Part shown: piece by piece, positions 15,457 through 23,980 of the stretch | How positions within the stretch are numbered: position 1 is the stretch's first letter | Layout of the letters: each line of letters opens with the position of its first letter | Source: JACMLD01 sp044223995 | GTDB lineage: Bacteria; Bacteroidota; Bacteroidia; Chitinophagales; Chitinophagaceae | Direction of reading: 5' to 3' | DNA: 64,000 nt | Assembly: GCA_044223995.1 (NCBI GenBank) | Contig: JBGALE010000002.1 | Location: 248,001 to 312,000 of the forward strand | Made by a program: the position numbers and the translations under genes | The notes under the pieces: generated by a model | Databases searched by the model: none | What the model was told of the DNA's origin: nothing | Seen by the model: only the letters and a program-made list of their open reading frames with translations

Positions 15457-17211
15457 TTAGTTATCCAAAATACCTTCCTGGTATTCATACCGGGCGTCCA
15501 TCTGGTTTTCAAAAAGCCGGAGGTAGTAAGGTGAGTTGTTAACGAGATAGTCGTGCGTACCCTTGGCAATGATTTTTCCCTTTTCGAGTACAATGATTTC
15601 ATCAGCCTGCTTGACAGCGCTCATCCGGTGACTGATGATGATGCTGATTTTTTCCCGGTATAAATTCTTTACAAGAGATATTATTTTTTCCTCGCTGATG
15701 GAGTCAAGCGCAGAAGTAGCTTCGTCGAGAATAATTACTTCCGATGGTTTCAGGAACGCGCGAGCAAGGGCCACTCTTTGCGCCTGGCCTCCGGAAAGAG
15801 TGATACCCCTGTCGCCTATAATAGTGTTCTCCCCCTTTTCCATATTTTCTATGATATCCCACAAACCTACTTCACGGATGATGCGTTCTATCTCCTCTTT
15901 TGAATTGTACTGGTTGTTGTAAATAATATTTTCCTTTATCGAGTCGTGCAGGATATAACTGTGCTGCTGTACAACAGTGATGTATTCCATCCACTCACTG
16001 ATATTGAGTTCATTGACAGGCCGGTTATTATATACAATGGACCCGTTGGAGTGCCGGTAAAATTTGGTAAGAATAGAAATAAGTGTCGACTTACCACAGC
16101 CGCTTGCCCCCACAATAGCATATGATTTTCCCTTTTTAAAAGTGTGGTTTATTCCATCCAGTATTTTTTTCTTGTCATAACTGAAATGAATATCCCTGAT
16201 TTCGAGTTCTTCAATCGGTAAGGTATTTTTTCCGATGATGTTTATACTGCCCTCCACTTCTGAATCGAATATTTTCTTGATTTGCTTCATGGACACGCCA
16301 GCGCGTATCAATTCGTCGTGCAGGTAAAACATATCCATGCTGGGGCTGTACAAACGATTTATATATTGAAGAAAGGCAACCAGCGCACCCAGCGTCATGC
16401 TTCCATCCAATACTTTCGACCCGCCCCATCCAAAAATGATCACAGGCCCCATGGCAATAAAAAAGGAAGAGATATTTCTGTTGAGGGAAGAAAAGACCGT
16501 GCTGGATAGTTTGGCATGCATAATGTCCCTGATGCGGCCCTCGAGTTTCTGGTTTTCGTAGGTATAACTGTTGAACGACTTTATTAACCGGATACAATTG
16601 AATCGCTCGGTATAAAAATTATTGATCTCCCCTTCTTTCTCACTTACTTTCTCATACGATTTCCGTACGATTGGCGTGAAATAACGAAGTGTCAGAAATA
16701 TAAACGGGAATACCACCAGTGATACAAGGAACAGGCTCCAGTTCAGGTAAGCCAGCAATATGGCCAGCCCTACCAGCAGGAATATATTATTGCACAATCT
16801 TATGACGCTCTTGGTGAGCGTTCCTTCTATGATGTTGACTTCGTTATTGATCTTATGTACTATTTCACCCACTTTGTTTTTATCGTAAAAAAACAAGGGC
16901 ATATGCAGTAAATGGCGAAACAGGTCTTTTCTTATATCTGCCACCACTCTCGTGCTTAGCCAGGTAAACAGGTAGTCAAAGAAATAGGTAGCGACGATGC
17001 GCACGACGTAAATGATAACAAGGCCCGCGAGCAATTTTGTCAGCAGGCCATAATCCTTGTGCGGGAATACGTCGTCAATGATTATCTTAAGAATGTAAGG
17101 AGAGGTCAGCGATCCAAGGCTGCTCACTGCAATCAGGATAAAAAGCAACAGCTCTTTATCCCAGTATGCTTTGATATATTTAATAAACCAGAAATAAATG
17201 TGCTTGCTCAT
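15457..17211 (-). CDS. Type I ABC exporter (fused membrane and ATPase domains, no C39 peptidase)
   Basis: 584 residues. The N-terminal ~310 residues have six hydrophobic segments of an ABC exporter membrane domain. The ATPase has Walker A (GASGCGKST), signature (LSGGQAQR), Walker B (VIILDEATSALD) and the switch His (IIISHRMS). It lacks the N-terminal cysteine-peptidase domain of the exporter at 1-2022, so it would carry already processed or non-GG peptide. The stop is 23 bases before the arginase-like gene. I infer that it exports the products of the four tandem precursors, with leader cleavage left to the S8 protease. Confidence 0.9.
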   Translation of the reverse strand: MSKHIYFWFIKYIKAYWDKELLLFILIAVSSLGSLTSPYILKIIIDDVFPHKDYGLLTKLLAGLVIIYVVRIVATYFFDYLFTWLSTRVVADIRKDLFRHLLHMPLFFYDKNKVGEIVHKINNEVNIIEGTLTKSVIRLCNNIFLLVGLAILLAYLNWSLFLVSLVVFPFIFLTLRYFTPIVRKSYEKVSEKEGEINNFYTERFNCIRLIKSFNSYTYENQKLEGRIRDIMHAKLSSTVFSSLNRNISSFFIAMGPVIIFGWGGSKVLDGSMTLGALVAFLQYINRLYSPSMDMFYLHDELIRAGVSMKQIKKIFDSEVEGSINIIGKNTLPIEELEIRDIHFSYDKKKILDGINHTFKKGKSYAIVGASGCGKSTLISILTKFYRHSNGSIVYNNRPVNELNISEWMEYITVVQQHSYILHDSIKENIIYNNQYNSKEEIERIIREVGLWDIIENMEKGENTIIGDRGITLSGGQAQRVALARAFLKPSEVIILDEATSALDSISEEKIISLVKNLYREKISIIISHRMSAVKQADEIIVLEKGKIIAKGTHDYLVNNSPYYLRLFENQMDARYEYQEGILDN

Positions 17212-17362
17212 GGCATTGTTAGTTTACCCCACACCGGAAGAAAAGATGGCCAAGATCAACCACGCCAGTGGTTGAAGATGAAATATGCAGGTGTTGAACG
17301 GAAGAAATAATCGCCGGGTACAATCGCTTTTCGACAGCCAGGGTTGGGATAAAACGGAAGTA

Positions 17363-17590
17363 TCAGGGCAGCATGTCAAATTCGTTGTTGAAGCTGCGGT
17401 AGGTATGATTGGGGGTGATGTCCAGGAATTCCGGCGACCGGCCATCCAGTACACCACCAGAAAAAGCGTCCTGGTTATCAACCAGTCCTTCATGGCCATT
17501 CTTCATCAGGTTTTCTTTGTAGTCGTCAATACTGATAACAGGTCTTTTCTTGTTTTTATTAAATCCAAAAAGAAAGGGTAACTTTTTCAT
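17363..17590 (-). CDS. Small protein, possible additional RiPP precursor
   Basis: 75 residues beginning MKKLPFLFGFNKNKK and ending FNNEFDMLP. The N-terminus is basic, the middle charged (IDDYKENLMKNGHEG), and the C-terminal third holds LDGRSPEFLDITP and NHTYRS, with two arginines and several aromatic-X-X sites. A GG pair occurs at residues 45-46 in DAFSGG, but without the Leu at -12 expected for a GG leader. It lies inside the operon, 151 bases upstream of the exporter and near the arginase-like gene. I do not recognise a family. It could be a fifth precursor or a small accessory protein. Confidence 0.55.
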   Translation of the reverse strand: MKKLPFLFGFNKNKKRPVISIDDYKENLMKNGHEGLVDNQDAFSGGVLDGRSPEFLDITPNHTYRSFNNEFDMLP

Positions 17591-17641
17591 ACAATCATTT
17601 TAATCGTTATTAATAAAATGTGTGGAGTGCGCAGGTTTGAT

Positions 17642-17962
17642 TCAATTGATGCGGAGGTTTTTTATTTTTTCCTCTTTGTTGAAGGTGACCCTGTATTCGC
17701 AGGGTGATAATTCTTTTTCATAATTTAACCGGAAACTAAAATGGCTGTACTTATTCAGTTCGTACCATATTTGCGACTCAAAATCAGGATGTGCCGGCGT
17801 GATAAAGAAAACGGCCGTCGCAAGTTTTGTAACCAGGCTTTCATACGGCAGCGACCAATCGGCAATCAGGCCATTGGATCGCATATTTTCAATGGTTTTC
17901 TTTATTTCATTCAATTCACTGATAAACATGTTGACGATATTTTGCGGCAATAAACTAACCAT
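17642..17962 (-). CDS. Conserved-looking small protein of unknown function in RiPP operon
   Basis: 106 residues, predicted mainly helical in the first third (NMFISELNEIKKTIENM) and mixed alpha/beta after that, ending FNKEEKIKNLRIN. There is no signal peptide, membrane segment or metal motif. It follows the NusG-like gene by 170 bases and precedes the 75-residue ORF by 51 bases on the same strand. Its size and place suit a small binding or recognition partner, but I do not recognise the family and make no functional claim. Confidence 0.55.
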   Translation of the reverse strand: MVSLLPQNIVNMFISELNEIKKTIENMRSNGLIADWSLPYESLVTKLATAVFFITPAHPDFESQIWYELNKYSHFSFRLNYEKELSPCEYRVTFNKEEKIKNLRIN

Positions 17963-18132
17963 ATAAGGGGTTTTAAAAAAGACAAAGCTTCGCTAATTCA
18001 ACCCACATTTTCTTTTCCGGCGCAAACAATGGTTGATATCAAACTAATTATCCGCATCACCTCCTCGTCAGGAAAAGGTCATTAACAGGAAAACACTTTT
18101 TAAAGTATTTCCCCCGGCGTATTGGATTTTAT

Positions 18133-18654
18133 TCAATTCAGTTTTACAAGGTCTTCGACAGAAATTTCAACTGATATCGCCTGTTTTAGCAAGGGTAATT
18201 GAATCAGGAACCTTGGCTGGCTGTTTACTTTTCTTACCAGTATGCCTTCCATTCCTTCAAATACACCCCGCCTAACCTTTACTTTATCGCCAGAGGTATA
18301 ATATTCTTCCTGCCGTACAGTTGCTCCATTTTCTTCTATTCGTTTAATCCTGTTTATTTCCTCCGGGGAAATCGTTTCCGGCCTTCCTTGTGTGGAAACA
18401 AACCGGACCACACCGGGGATTTGCAGGAAACTCGTTCTGTATACCAAATCTGTTTTAACAAAGAGGTAGCCGGAAAACATCGGCTCCCGTATCTTTTTTA
18501 CCCGGTCGCTCCAGTTGCGGGTAACCGATTTCATGGGTAAGTAACATTCATGCTGCAGGAAACCTATTTCCATCGAAATTTTCTTTTCAAACTTTGGCCT
18601 GGTGTATAACACATACCATTGTTGACCTGGTCTTTCCTGGCTCATAGTGGACAA
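18133..18654 (-). CDS. UpxY/LoaP-like NusG-family transcription antiterminator
   Basis: 173 residues. The N-terminal NGN domain is clear (QQWYVLYTRPKFEKKI, then SGYLFVKTDL and IPGVVRFVSTQGRP), followed by a KOW domain (GDKVKVRRGVFEGMEGILV). Specialised NusG paralogues of this type bind RNA polymerase on one operon and suppress termination; in Bacteroidota they head capsule operons, elsewhere antibiotic operons. Here the gene heads an ~18.6-kb gene set on one strand, so its job is probably to let polymerase read through the whole RiPP operon. An inverted repeat lies 19 bases upstream of the start. Confidence 0.92.
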   Translation of the reverse strand: MSTMSQERPGQQWYVLYTRPKFEKKISMEIGFLQHECYLPMKSVTRNWSDRVKKIREPMFSGYLFVKTDLVYRTSFLQIPGVVRFVSTQGRPETISPEEINRIKRIEENGATVRQEEYYTSGDKVKVRRGVFEGMEGILVRKVNSQPRFLIQLPLLKQAISVEISVEDLVKLN

Positions 18655-18672
18655 TTGTGCAGTGAACGTTTA

Positions 18673-18689
18673 CCAATAGTGTGTATTGG
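18673..18689 (-). promoter_or_regulatory. Inverted repeat upstream of the NusG-like gene
   Basis: CCAATA-GTGTG-TATTGG, perfect 6-bp arms, 19 bases upstream of the antiterminator ATG and therefore probably in its leader RNA or promoter. It may be an operator, or a leader hairpin recognised by the NusG-like protein. No promoter could be assigned with confidence. Confidence 0.45.
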
Positions 18690-18766
18690 CTTAATTATTT
18701 TTTCTGCGGCTTATATGTAAGGGGTTATTCAATGGGTGTGGGCGGGTGATAAAAACAAAAACATGA

Positions 18767-18967
18767 TTATATGAATTTGTTATATGATTTGCGCTGGCTC
18801 CTGGAAAGACCCATGCCTGCAGTTACCGCCCCGTGAGTGGTGGGGAAAGTAACCGTTGTAGTAGTGTCGATATTTTTTTGCTGGCCGTCCTGCGTGGGTG
18901 CATTCCTTCTGTACATGAATAAAGGTTTTGTTTTGAGGACAAGTAGTTGGTTGTTTGCGTAGCTCAT
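18767..18967 (-). CDS. Cys-free, Thr-rich small peptide, candidate LanB substrate
   Basis: From ATG 18967 (preferred over 18991, since MSYANN gives a normal start) the product is 66 residues. Residues 1-24 are hydrophobic-basic (LLVLKTKPLFMYRRNAP). Residues ~34-50 are IDTTTTVTFPTTHGAVTAG, with eight Thr in 17 residues. The C-terminus is basic (RSQRKSYNKFI). There is no Cys, so lanthionine rings cannot form within it, but dehydration of Thr is possible. The LanB-type gene lies ~5 kb away beyond a two-component pair. It could also be an unrelated small protein. There is no homologue that I recognise. Confidence 0.5.
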   Translation of the reverse strand: MSYANNQLLVLKTKPLFMYRRNAPTQDGQQKNIDTTTTVTFPTTHGAVTAGMGLSRSQRKSYNKFI

Positions 18968-19071
18968 AGTATTTGTTTTTGGTACTGCCAAATTACCCTA
19001 TGATATTTTTCGTTCCCCTTTTTTTACACGAACAGGCCGTTTCGTAAGGCATATTTTGGTATTTTACATAT

Positions 19072-20190
19072 ATGATTGTTCCATCCACATCCCCGCTTAC
19101 CAGGTTCCGGCAAAACCCAATCCTGTATCATATAGTTGGATGGGCGCTGTACATTTTCTACGAGTTATTTTTTGTAATCGTAATAACAAGAGTTTCAGGG
19201 CAAAACTCAGTATTCGACTACATCATACCTTATGTCATTAACATTGGCCTGTTTTATTTCCATTCAGAATTTGTACTTAATTTTTCTTTTAACAGCCGCC
19301 GCAAGTCTTTCATTACATTCTTCCTTCTCCTCCTGCTGGAGCTGGGCATTTATATGGCATTGATGAATGCTGTCAATATTCTTTCTGGTGACAAAAAAAA
19401 TAACCTTCCTTTATTTCACGGCAACTGGATTGCTTTCTTCCGTCAAATGTGGCGCGGCAATTACTTTATTATCATGAGCACGGCCTATTGGTTAATCAAA
19501 CGATCTTTCAACTACCAGAAAAAAATCATGGAAATGGAAAGGATGCAGGTAATCAATATGGCGCATAAGAGCCGGCTGGAAAAAAACCTCGTGGAAGTGG
19601 AGAATGCTTACCTGCAGGCACAGATAAATCCACATTTACTTTTTAATACATTGAACTTTATTTACAACAATGTACAACAGGCTTCTGTTAAAGCATCAGA
19701 AGCTGTATTGCTGTTGTCGGAGTTAATGAATTATTCCCTCCGTGAACAGGAAGCAGATGGTAAAACAAGTCTTGCAAAAGAAGTGGACCAGGTGAGGAAC
19801 CTCGTACGGATAAACCAGATACGCTTTGACAACACATTGTTCCTCGAAATGAGCATTGATGGAGATTTTCACGAAGCAAGGATTATCCCGCTCGGCCTCC
19901 TGGTATTTATTGAAAATGTTTTTAAACATGGTGACCTTACCGATAAAACAAATCCCGGTAAGATATCGATTACCTATACAGGAGCTATCTTGGAATTAGC
20001 CACCGAAAATAAAAAGAAAAACAGGAATAAAATGTACAGCCATGGAACGGGGCTCAATAATATCACCAAAAGGCTCAACAATGCCTATAAAGATGCCTAT
20101 ACCCTGACGATAGACAATAAAGAAACCCAATATTTTTTAAATTTGACGGTAAACCTTGCCTCCAACCATGATAACGTGTTACATAATTGA
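19072..20190 (+). CDS. LytS-type membrane sensor histidine kinase
   Basis: 372 residues. Four hydrophobic segments (residues ~18-140) form the membrane sensor. The kinase core has the His_kinase motif LQAQINPHLLFNTLNF with phospho-accepting His188, then the ATPase region ending GTGLNNITKRL. There is no separate extracellular sensor domain. The response regulator starts inside the last codons (23-base overlap), so the two are co-translated. The pair lies on the plus strand, divergent from the Thr-rich peptide and RiPP operon and convergent with the LanB gene. LytTR systems often respond to peptides or envelope stress, so control of the flanking peptide genes is a reasonable inference. Confidence 0.92.
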   Translation: MIVPSTSPLTRFRQNPILYHIVGWALYIFYELFFVIVITRVSGQNSVFDYIIPYVINIGLFYFHSEFVLNFSFNSRRKSFITFFLLLLLELGIYMALMNAVNILSGDKKNNLPLFHGNWIAFFRQMWRGNYFIIMSTAYWLIKRSFNYQKKIMEMERMQVINMAHKSRLEKNLVEVENAYLQAQINPHLLFNTLNFIYNNVQQASVKASEAVLLLSELMNYSLREQEADGKTSLAKEVDQVRNLVRINQIRFDNTLFLEMSIDGDFHEARIIPLGLLVFIENVFKHGDLTDKTNPGKISITYTGAILELATENKKKNRNKMYSHGTGLNNITKRLNNAYKDAYTLTIDNKETQYFLNLTVNLASNHDNVLHN

Positions 20191-20908
20191 CGATGAGCAG
20201 CATGCTATTGATGTGCTTTCAAAATATATTAGTCAAACACCCGGACTGCAACTGATGGGTACGTCTACCAACCCGCTGGAAGCGCTCCAGCTTTTCCGGG
20301 AAAAAAAATACGCCGACATAACCTTTATTGATGTAGATATGCCCCAGTTATCCGGGATAGAACTGGGTGAACTATTACAGGATAAAACTTCCATAGCATT
20401 TGTAACAGCTTATGACAAATTTGCCATTCGCGCTTTTGAACAAAACGCGGTTGACTATATGCTGAAACCCATCCTCTACGAGCGTTTCTTAAAATGCATC
20501 AATAAGTTAAACAGCCGGGCCATTAAAACCAATTCCCCCGAAGAAGACAGCAGCCAGCGCGGGCATTTTTACATTCAATATGAAATGAAGGGGAAGATTG
20601 TAAAGATAGAATACAACGATGTTATTTATATAGAAGCGCTGAAAAACTACATTATCATACACACACATACCTCCAATTATATTACCTACCTCACCATGAA
20701 AGAAATGGAAGAGAATTTGCCTGCCAGCCTTTTCATGCGGGTGCATAAGTCGTATATCATCAACCTCGATAAGGTTATCAATATCGACGGAAACAATATT
20801 CAGCTAAAGGAAAAAAAAGAACTGGTAATAGGTTCCAGTTACAAGGAAGCATTTCTCAATACCATAAAAGAAAAACTCATTCGCACCAAACGATCACCTG
20901 GAAACTGA
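20168..20908 (+). CDS. LytTR-family response regulator
   Basis: I start at ATG 20168, where the receiver domain begins (MITCYIIDDEQ), rather than 12 bases upstream. About 246 residues. Phospho-acceptor Asp55 lies in FIDVDMPQLSG, with the switch Thr/Lys region at FVTAYDKFAI and MLKPI. The C-terminal LytTR DNA-binding domain runs from about residue 140 (KIEYNDVIYIEALKNYIII, then MRVHKSYIINLDKV). It is paired with the kinase by overlap. Its 3' end overlaps the 3' end of the LanB gene by 15 bases on the opposite strand. Confidence 0.93.
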   Translation: MITCYIIDDEQHAIDVLSKYISQTPGLQLMGTSTNPLEALQLFREKKYADITFIDVDMPQLSGIELGELLQDKTSIAFVTAYDKFAIRAFEQNAVDYMLKPILYERFLKCINKLNSRAIKTNSPEEDSSQRGHFYIQYEMKGKIVKIEYNDVIYIEALKNYIIIHTHTSNYITYLTMKEMEENLPASLFMRVHKSYIINLDKVINIDGNNIQLKEKKELVIGSSYKEAFLNTIKEKLIRTKRSPGN

Positions 20909-23900
20909 TTTTTCCCTGTAATAAACGGCGTTGTAGAGCTTGCAAAGCAGGAAGTACACAATCATTTCCTGCTTACGCGGGTTTTGTATAAACAACCTGT
21001 TCAAGTGCATATGCAGGAGATCGGACAGTATTTTCTCTTCAGTAATACTTTTCTTTTTTTTAACCTTTCTGGCAATGACCGCAGTAGCAGCCTGTAGTTT
21101 GTTACGGCATTGTAAAAAAGGTGTTTTTCCCTTCTGCTGTATGGTCTCATAAATTATATTCATCTCCTGCCGCAGCTCAAGGTATTTTTTTTCGAGGCTT
21201 TTCTTCAGGTTTTTACTGTCGCCAAATTCTTTCGACATGGAAGTGTACAGCTTTTGCAACAGTAAGGCTTTGGCCTCCACCTCCAATCCAAATGCATTCA
21301 TGATGGCATCGGTGGATTGAATGATGATATCTAGATTATAGGAATATTCGGTGCCTGTTTTTCGGGCGTGCCTGAAATACTGCAGCATGAGTACACTGCT
21401 GTGGTAAAAAAAAGTTTCGACATCCTCCATCAGGGCGGGTGTATATCTTTCCAGTTCCCTGATATAGGTATCTACATAATACCGTTCTATGATCCCTTCA
21501 TTCAGCAGCCCCTTCAGCTTGTTGCTGAATAATGAAATGATATTGCCTGTTGAATTGTTCGTGATATGAACCCTCAGCCGGATATGATAATCGGGATCTG
21601 TATAGCGTACATAAAACCATTTATCGATATACTTCCGGTTGACAGCATTGTTCAACACCGGGTATAGAATATCATATAGCAATTCATTGGACCACGATGG
21701 GTGGCAATATATTTTAAAATACAGCCATTCAGTACCCGGCATAAAGAAGCGGTTATTGCTTCCATTGTCGTCAAATACCATATTTCCCGAAATGCCATAT
21801 ACTGTGTCCTTTAGATACAGCGGCGCAACATATTGGCATATTACCGGCTTGCCGCCGCTTTCAGCATCATGCAATGCGCCGGAAGTGTCAATGATATACT
21901 CGGTAAGAACAAGGCTTTCATAATTTTTTATCGTATCAAGGAATAGCAGTATGTCGTCCCTGTTATCCCTGTCAAATACAAGATGATTATCGTTTTGTGA
22001 CAGTGCAAACAGTTTCGGCAAGGACAGTAAATCCGCCAGCTTTAAAAAATGATTGTACCATTCAACCGACGCCGTGCTTTTCAGAAAGGAGAAATCCTTT
22101 GCCTTAAGGTGCCATTTGGCAAGGCATAAGATAGCCGATTTATACAATACCCGCGGGTAAAATGACAACCCGGGAAAGAAGTCTTCGAGATCAAGTTTAA
22201 AATTAAGCTTCAGCCCCTGGTATTGCAGATCGCACAAAAAACGGAATACCGACAACTCACTGTTGCTGTAATTAAAAGCAGAACTCAGCCGCGGAACAAT
22301 AATCGCATTCAGCTTTCTCGAACGTAAGATTATCTGATTATTATTAACAGACACATACAGATCGGACAATGATATCTGGGTTGATTGTGTCATCGTGGAC
22401 ATTACAATCACCGGAATCTCAAATTCCCGGATATGTTTCCTCCTGTTAATATTGTCGGTATGGGATTCGCAGGCATGTGCTATCTCGGCAAAGATTACTT
22501 CATTGTTCATGGCCTGTTCCTTCTCGGCAATATTCTTTGCGATAGCGTAAAAGTCTTCCCCAAAAGAAGAAAACCTTCCAATAAGAGCAGTAGCAGAAGC
22601 ACCTCCTGCACTTTCCACATACACCCTTTCATCTATTACCCTGAACATAACAGAAAGTGAGGGCGGGTATTTAAAATCATTTTGTTCAATAACAATACCC
22701 GCGAGATCTTCATCGGCAATTTCAATGTGCCATGCGGGGTCTTTTTTATCACGAAGGCTTTGCAGTTTGTTCAGAAGCAGCGAGTGAATCGGTGTCCATT
22801 TTAAAAATTTTGCCGTTGTTTCAGTAATATCACCAAACTGGATATCCTTCATCAGTGAATGCTGAATAAACACATCCTCGAGGTTTTCATACCCGATCCC
22901 TACTTCCGGATCCAGTACAAATAGCAGCGGCAATTCCCTGTTTTCAAACTTGCCTGTATAGGCAGACTTAAAATTATCCAGGGCTTCATTCTTATAATGC
23001 GGGGTCAGCCTGTTGAGGCAATGCAGTGCATCCAGTATTACTTTCTGGTATTTTATATGCACACCACCGCCCACCTGGAACCGTTCGCTGACCACATAAA
23101 ATGGGTTCTTGAAATTTTCGGGGTGATTTAATAGCTCCTTTAACAGGTTGCCATATACCGGTACACTGGAAAATGTGGAAACACCGGGGCCGCTCAGCCC
23201 ATTCAGTAAAGCACGAACACGCAATACTTCATCGGAATAAATATTCTTTTGTCCCAGTGATTGAATTAATTCTTCCAGGCCATCATTTCCGGTAATGTTC
23301 ATTCCTGCCTGCGGGGTAATTATCTGCTCGGCGATCAACTGGTCTACAAAAGCAATGATCGCTTCATTGTCAGCTCCTGTCATTTTTGAAAGGAAGCCAA
23401 TGATATCGCCAATGTTCTTTTGAACAGAACAAAAATCCAGCAGCGCAGTAATTACCTTATCCTTTGACAGGGATACAATACTAAAAGCTCTTTTCAGGCG
23501 GTGGCCATCCTGTTCGTATTTAATATAGCGGAAATTACCGTGCACTTTATACAAAGAAGTATTCGAACGGTACATCACTGTTTCTCTCGCCTCGTTGCCA
23601 ATCAGCTTTCCGCAAATGGCCAGGCTTGAGAGGTAATCAATTTTCACACGAACGTTTACTTCATCTTGAAGCATGAGCATGCCAGCATCACTGGCCCACG
23701 AAACGACCGACACCGAAGAGAATGCACCGAAGGGTACAGCGCGGTAACAGGCGCGGTTGTAATATTTTTTCAGTGTGTTCTTTTGCGCGGGAGATAAATT
23801 GTCAAAGAAGAAATCCTTCTTTTTAAGTTCGTTATAAAAATCAGGGCTGGCAATATAAAGCGCCATTTTGAAGAAATCTGCCTGCAACAATTTTGCATAG

Positions 23901-23980
23901 TCTTCTGCAGGATAATCCTGGTAACTGTACACGGGGCTTCTTGCTGACAGATAAGGAAAAAAATCGTAGTTCATGTGCAA
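20894..23980 (-). CDS. LanB-type lantibiotic dehydratase (full length)
   Basis: 1028 residues, the length of full LanB enzymes. The N-terminal glutamylation domain has Arg14 in ARSPVYSY and the motif NRACYRAVPFGAF (Arg76, Arg80), aligned with the conserved RxTPFG region but with Val82 where Thr is usual. The C-terminal SpaB_C elimination domain has WFYVRYTDPDYHIRLRVHI, TYIRELERYTP and LLHMHLNRL, matching the Arg/Glu/His positions known from NisB. The family uses glutamyl-tRNA to dehydrate Ser/Thr in peptides. No LanC cyclase is in the window. Possible substrates are the Thr-rich peptide at 18767-18967 or the tandem precursors. Confidence 0.9.
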   Translation of the reverse strand: MHMNYDFFPYLSARSPVYSYQDYPAEDYAKLLQADFFKMALYIASPDFYNELKKKDFFFDNLSPAQKNTLKKYYNRACYRAVPFGAFSSVSVVSWASDAGMLMLQDEVNVRVKIDYLSSLAICGKLIGNEARETVMYRSNTSLYKVHGNFRYIKYEQDGHRLKRAFSIVSLSKDKVITALLDFCSVQKNIGDIIGFLSKMTGADNEAIIAFVDQLIAEQIITPQAGMNITGNDGLEELIQSLGQKNIYSDEVLRVRALLNGLSGPGVSTFSSVPVYGNLLKELLNHPENFKNPFYVVSERFQVGGGVHIKYQKVILDALHCLNRLTPHYKNEALDNFKSAYTGKFENRELPLLFVLDPEVGIGYENLEDVFIQHSLMKDIQFGDITETTAKFLKWTPIHSLLLNKLQSLRDKKDPAWHIEIADEDLAGIVIEQNDFKYPPSLSVMFRVIDERVYVESAGGASATALIGRFSSFGEDFYAIAKNIAEKEQAMNNEVIFAEIAHACESHTDNINRRKHIREFEIPVIVMSTMTQSTQISLSDLYVSVNNNQIILRSRKLNAIIVPRLSSAFNYSNSELSVFRFLCDLQYQGLKLNFKLDLEDFFPGLSFYPRVLYKSAILCLAKWHLKAKDFSFLKSTASVEWYNHFLKLADLLSLPKLFALSQNDNHLVFDRDNRDDILLFLDTIKNYESLVLTEYIIDTSGALHDAESGGKPVICQYVAPLYLKDTVYGISGNMVFDDNGSNNRFFMPGTEWLYFKIYCHPSWSNELLYDILYPVLNNAVNRKYIDKWFYVRYTDPDYHIRLRVHITNNSTGNIISLFSNKLKGLLNEGIIERYYVDTYIRELERYTPALMEDVETFFYHSSVLMLQYFRHARKTGTEYSYNLDIIIQSTDAIMNAFGLEVEAKALLLQKLYTSMSKEFGDSKNLKKSLEKKYLELRQEMNIIYETIQQKGKTPFLQCRNKLQAATAVIARKVKKKKSITEEKILSDLLHMHLNRLFIQNPRKQEMIVYFLLCKLYNAVYYREKSVSR

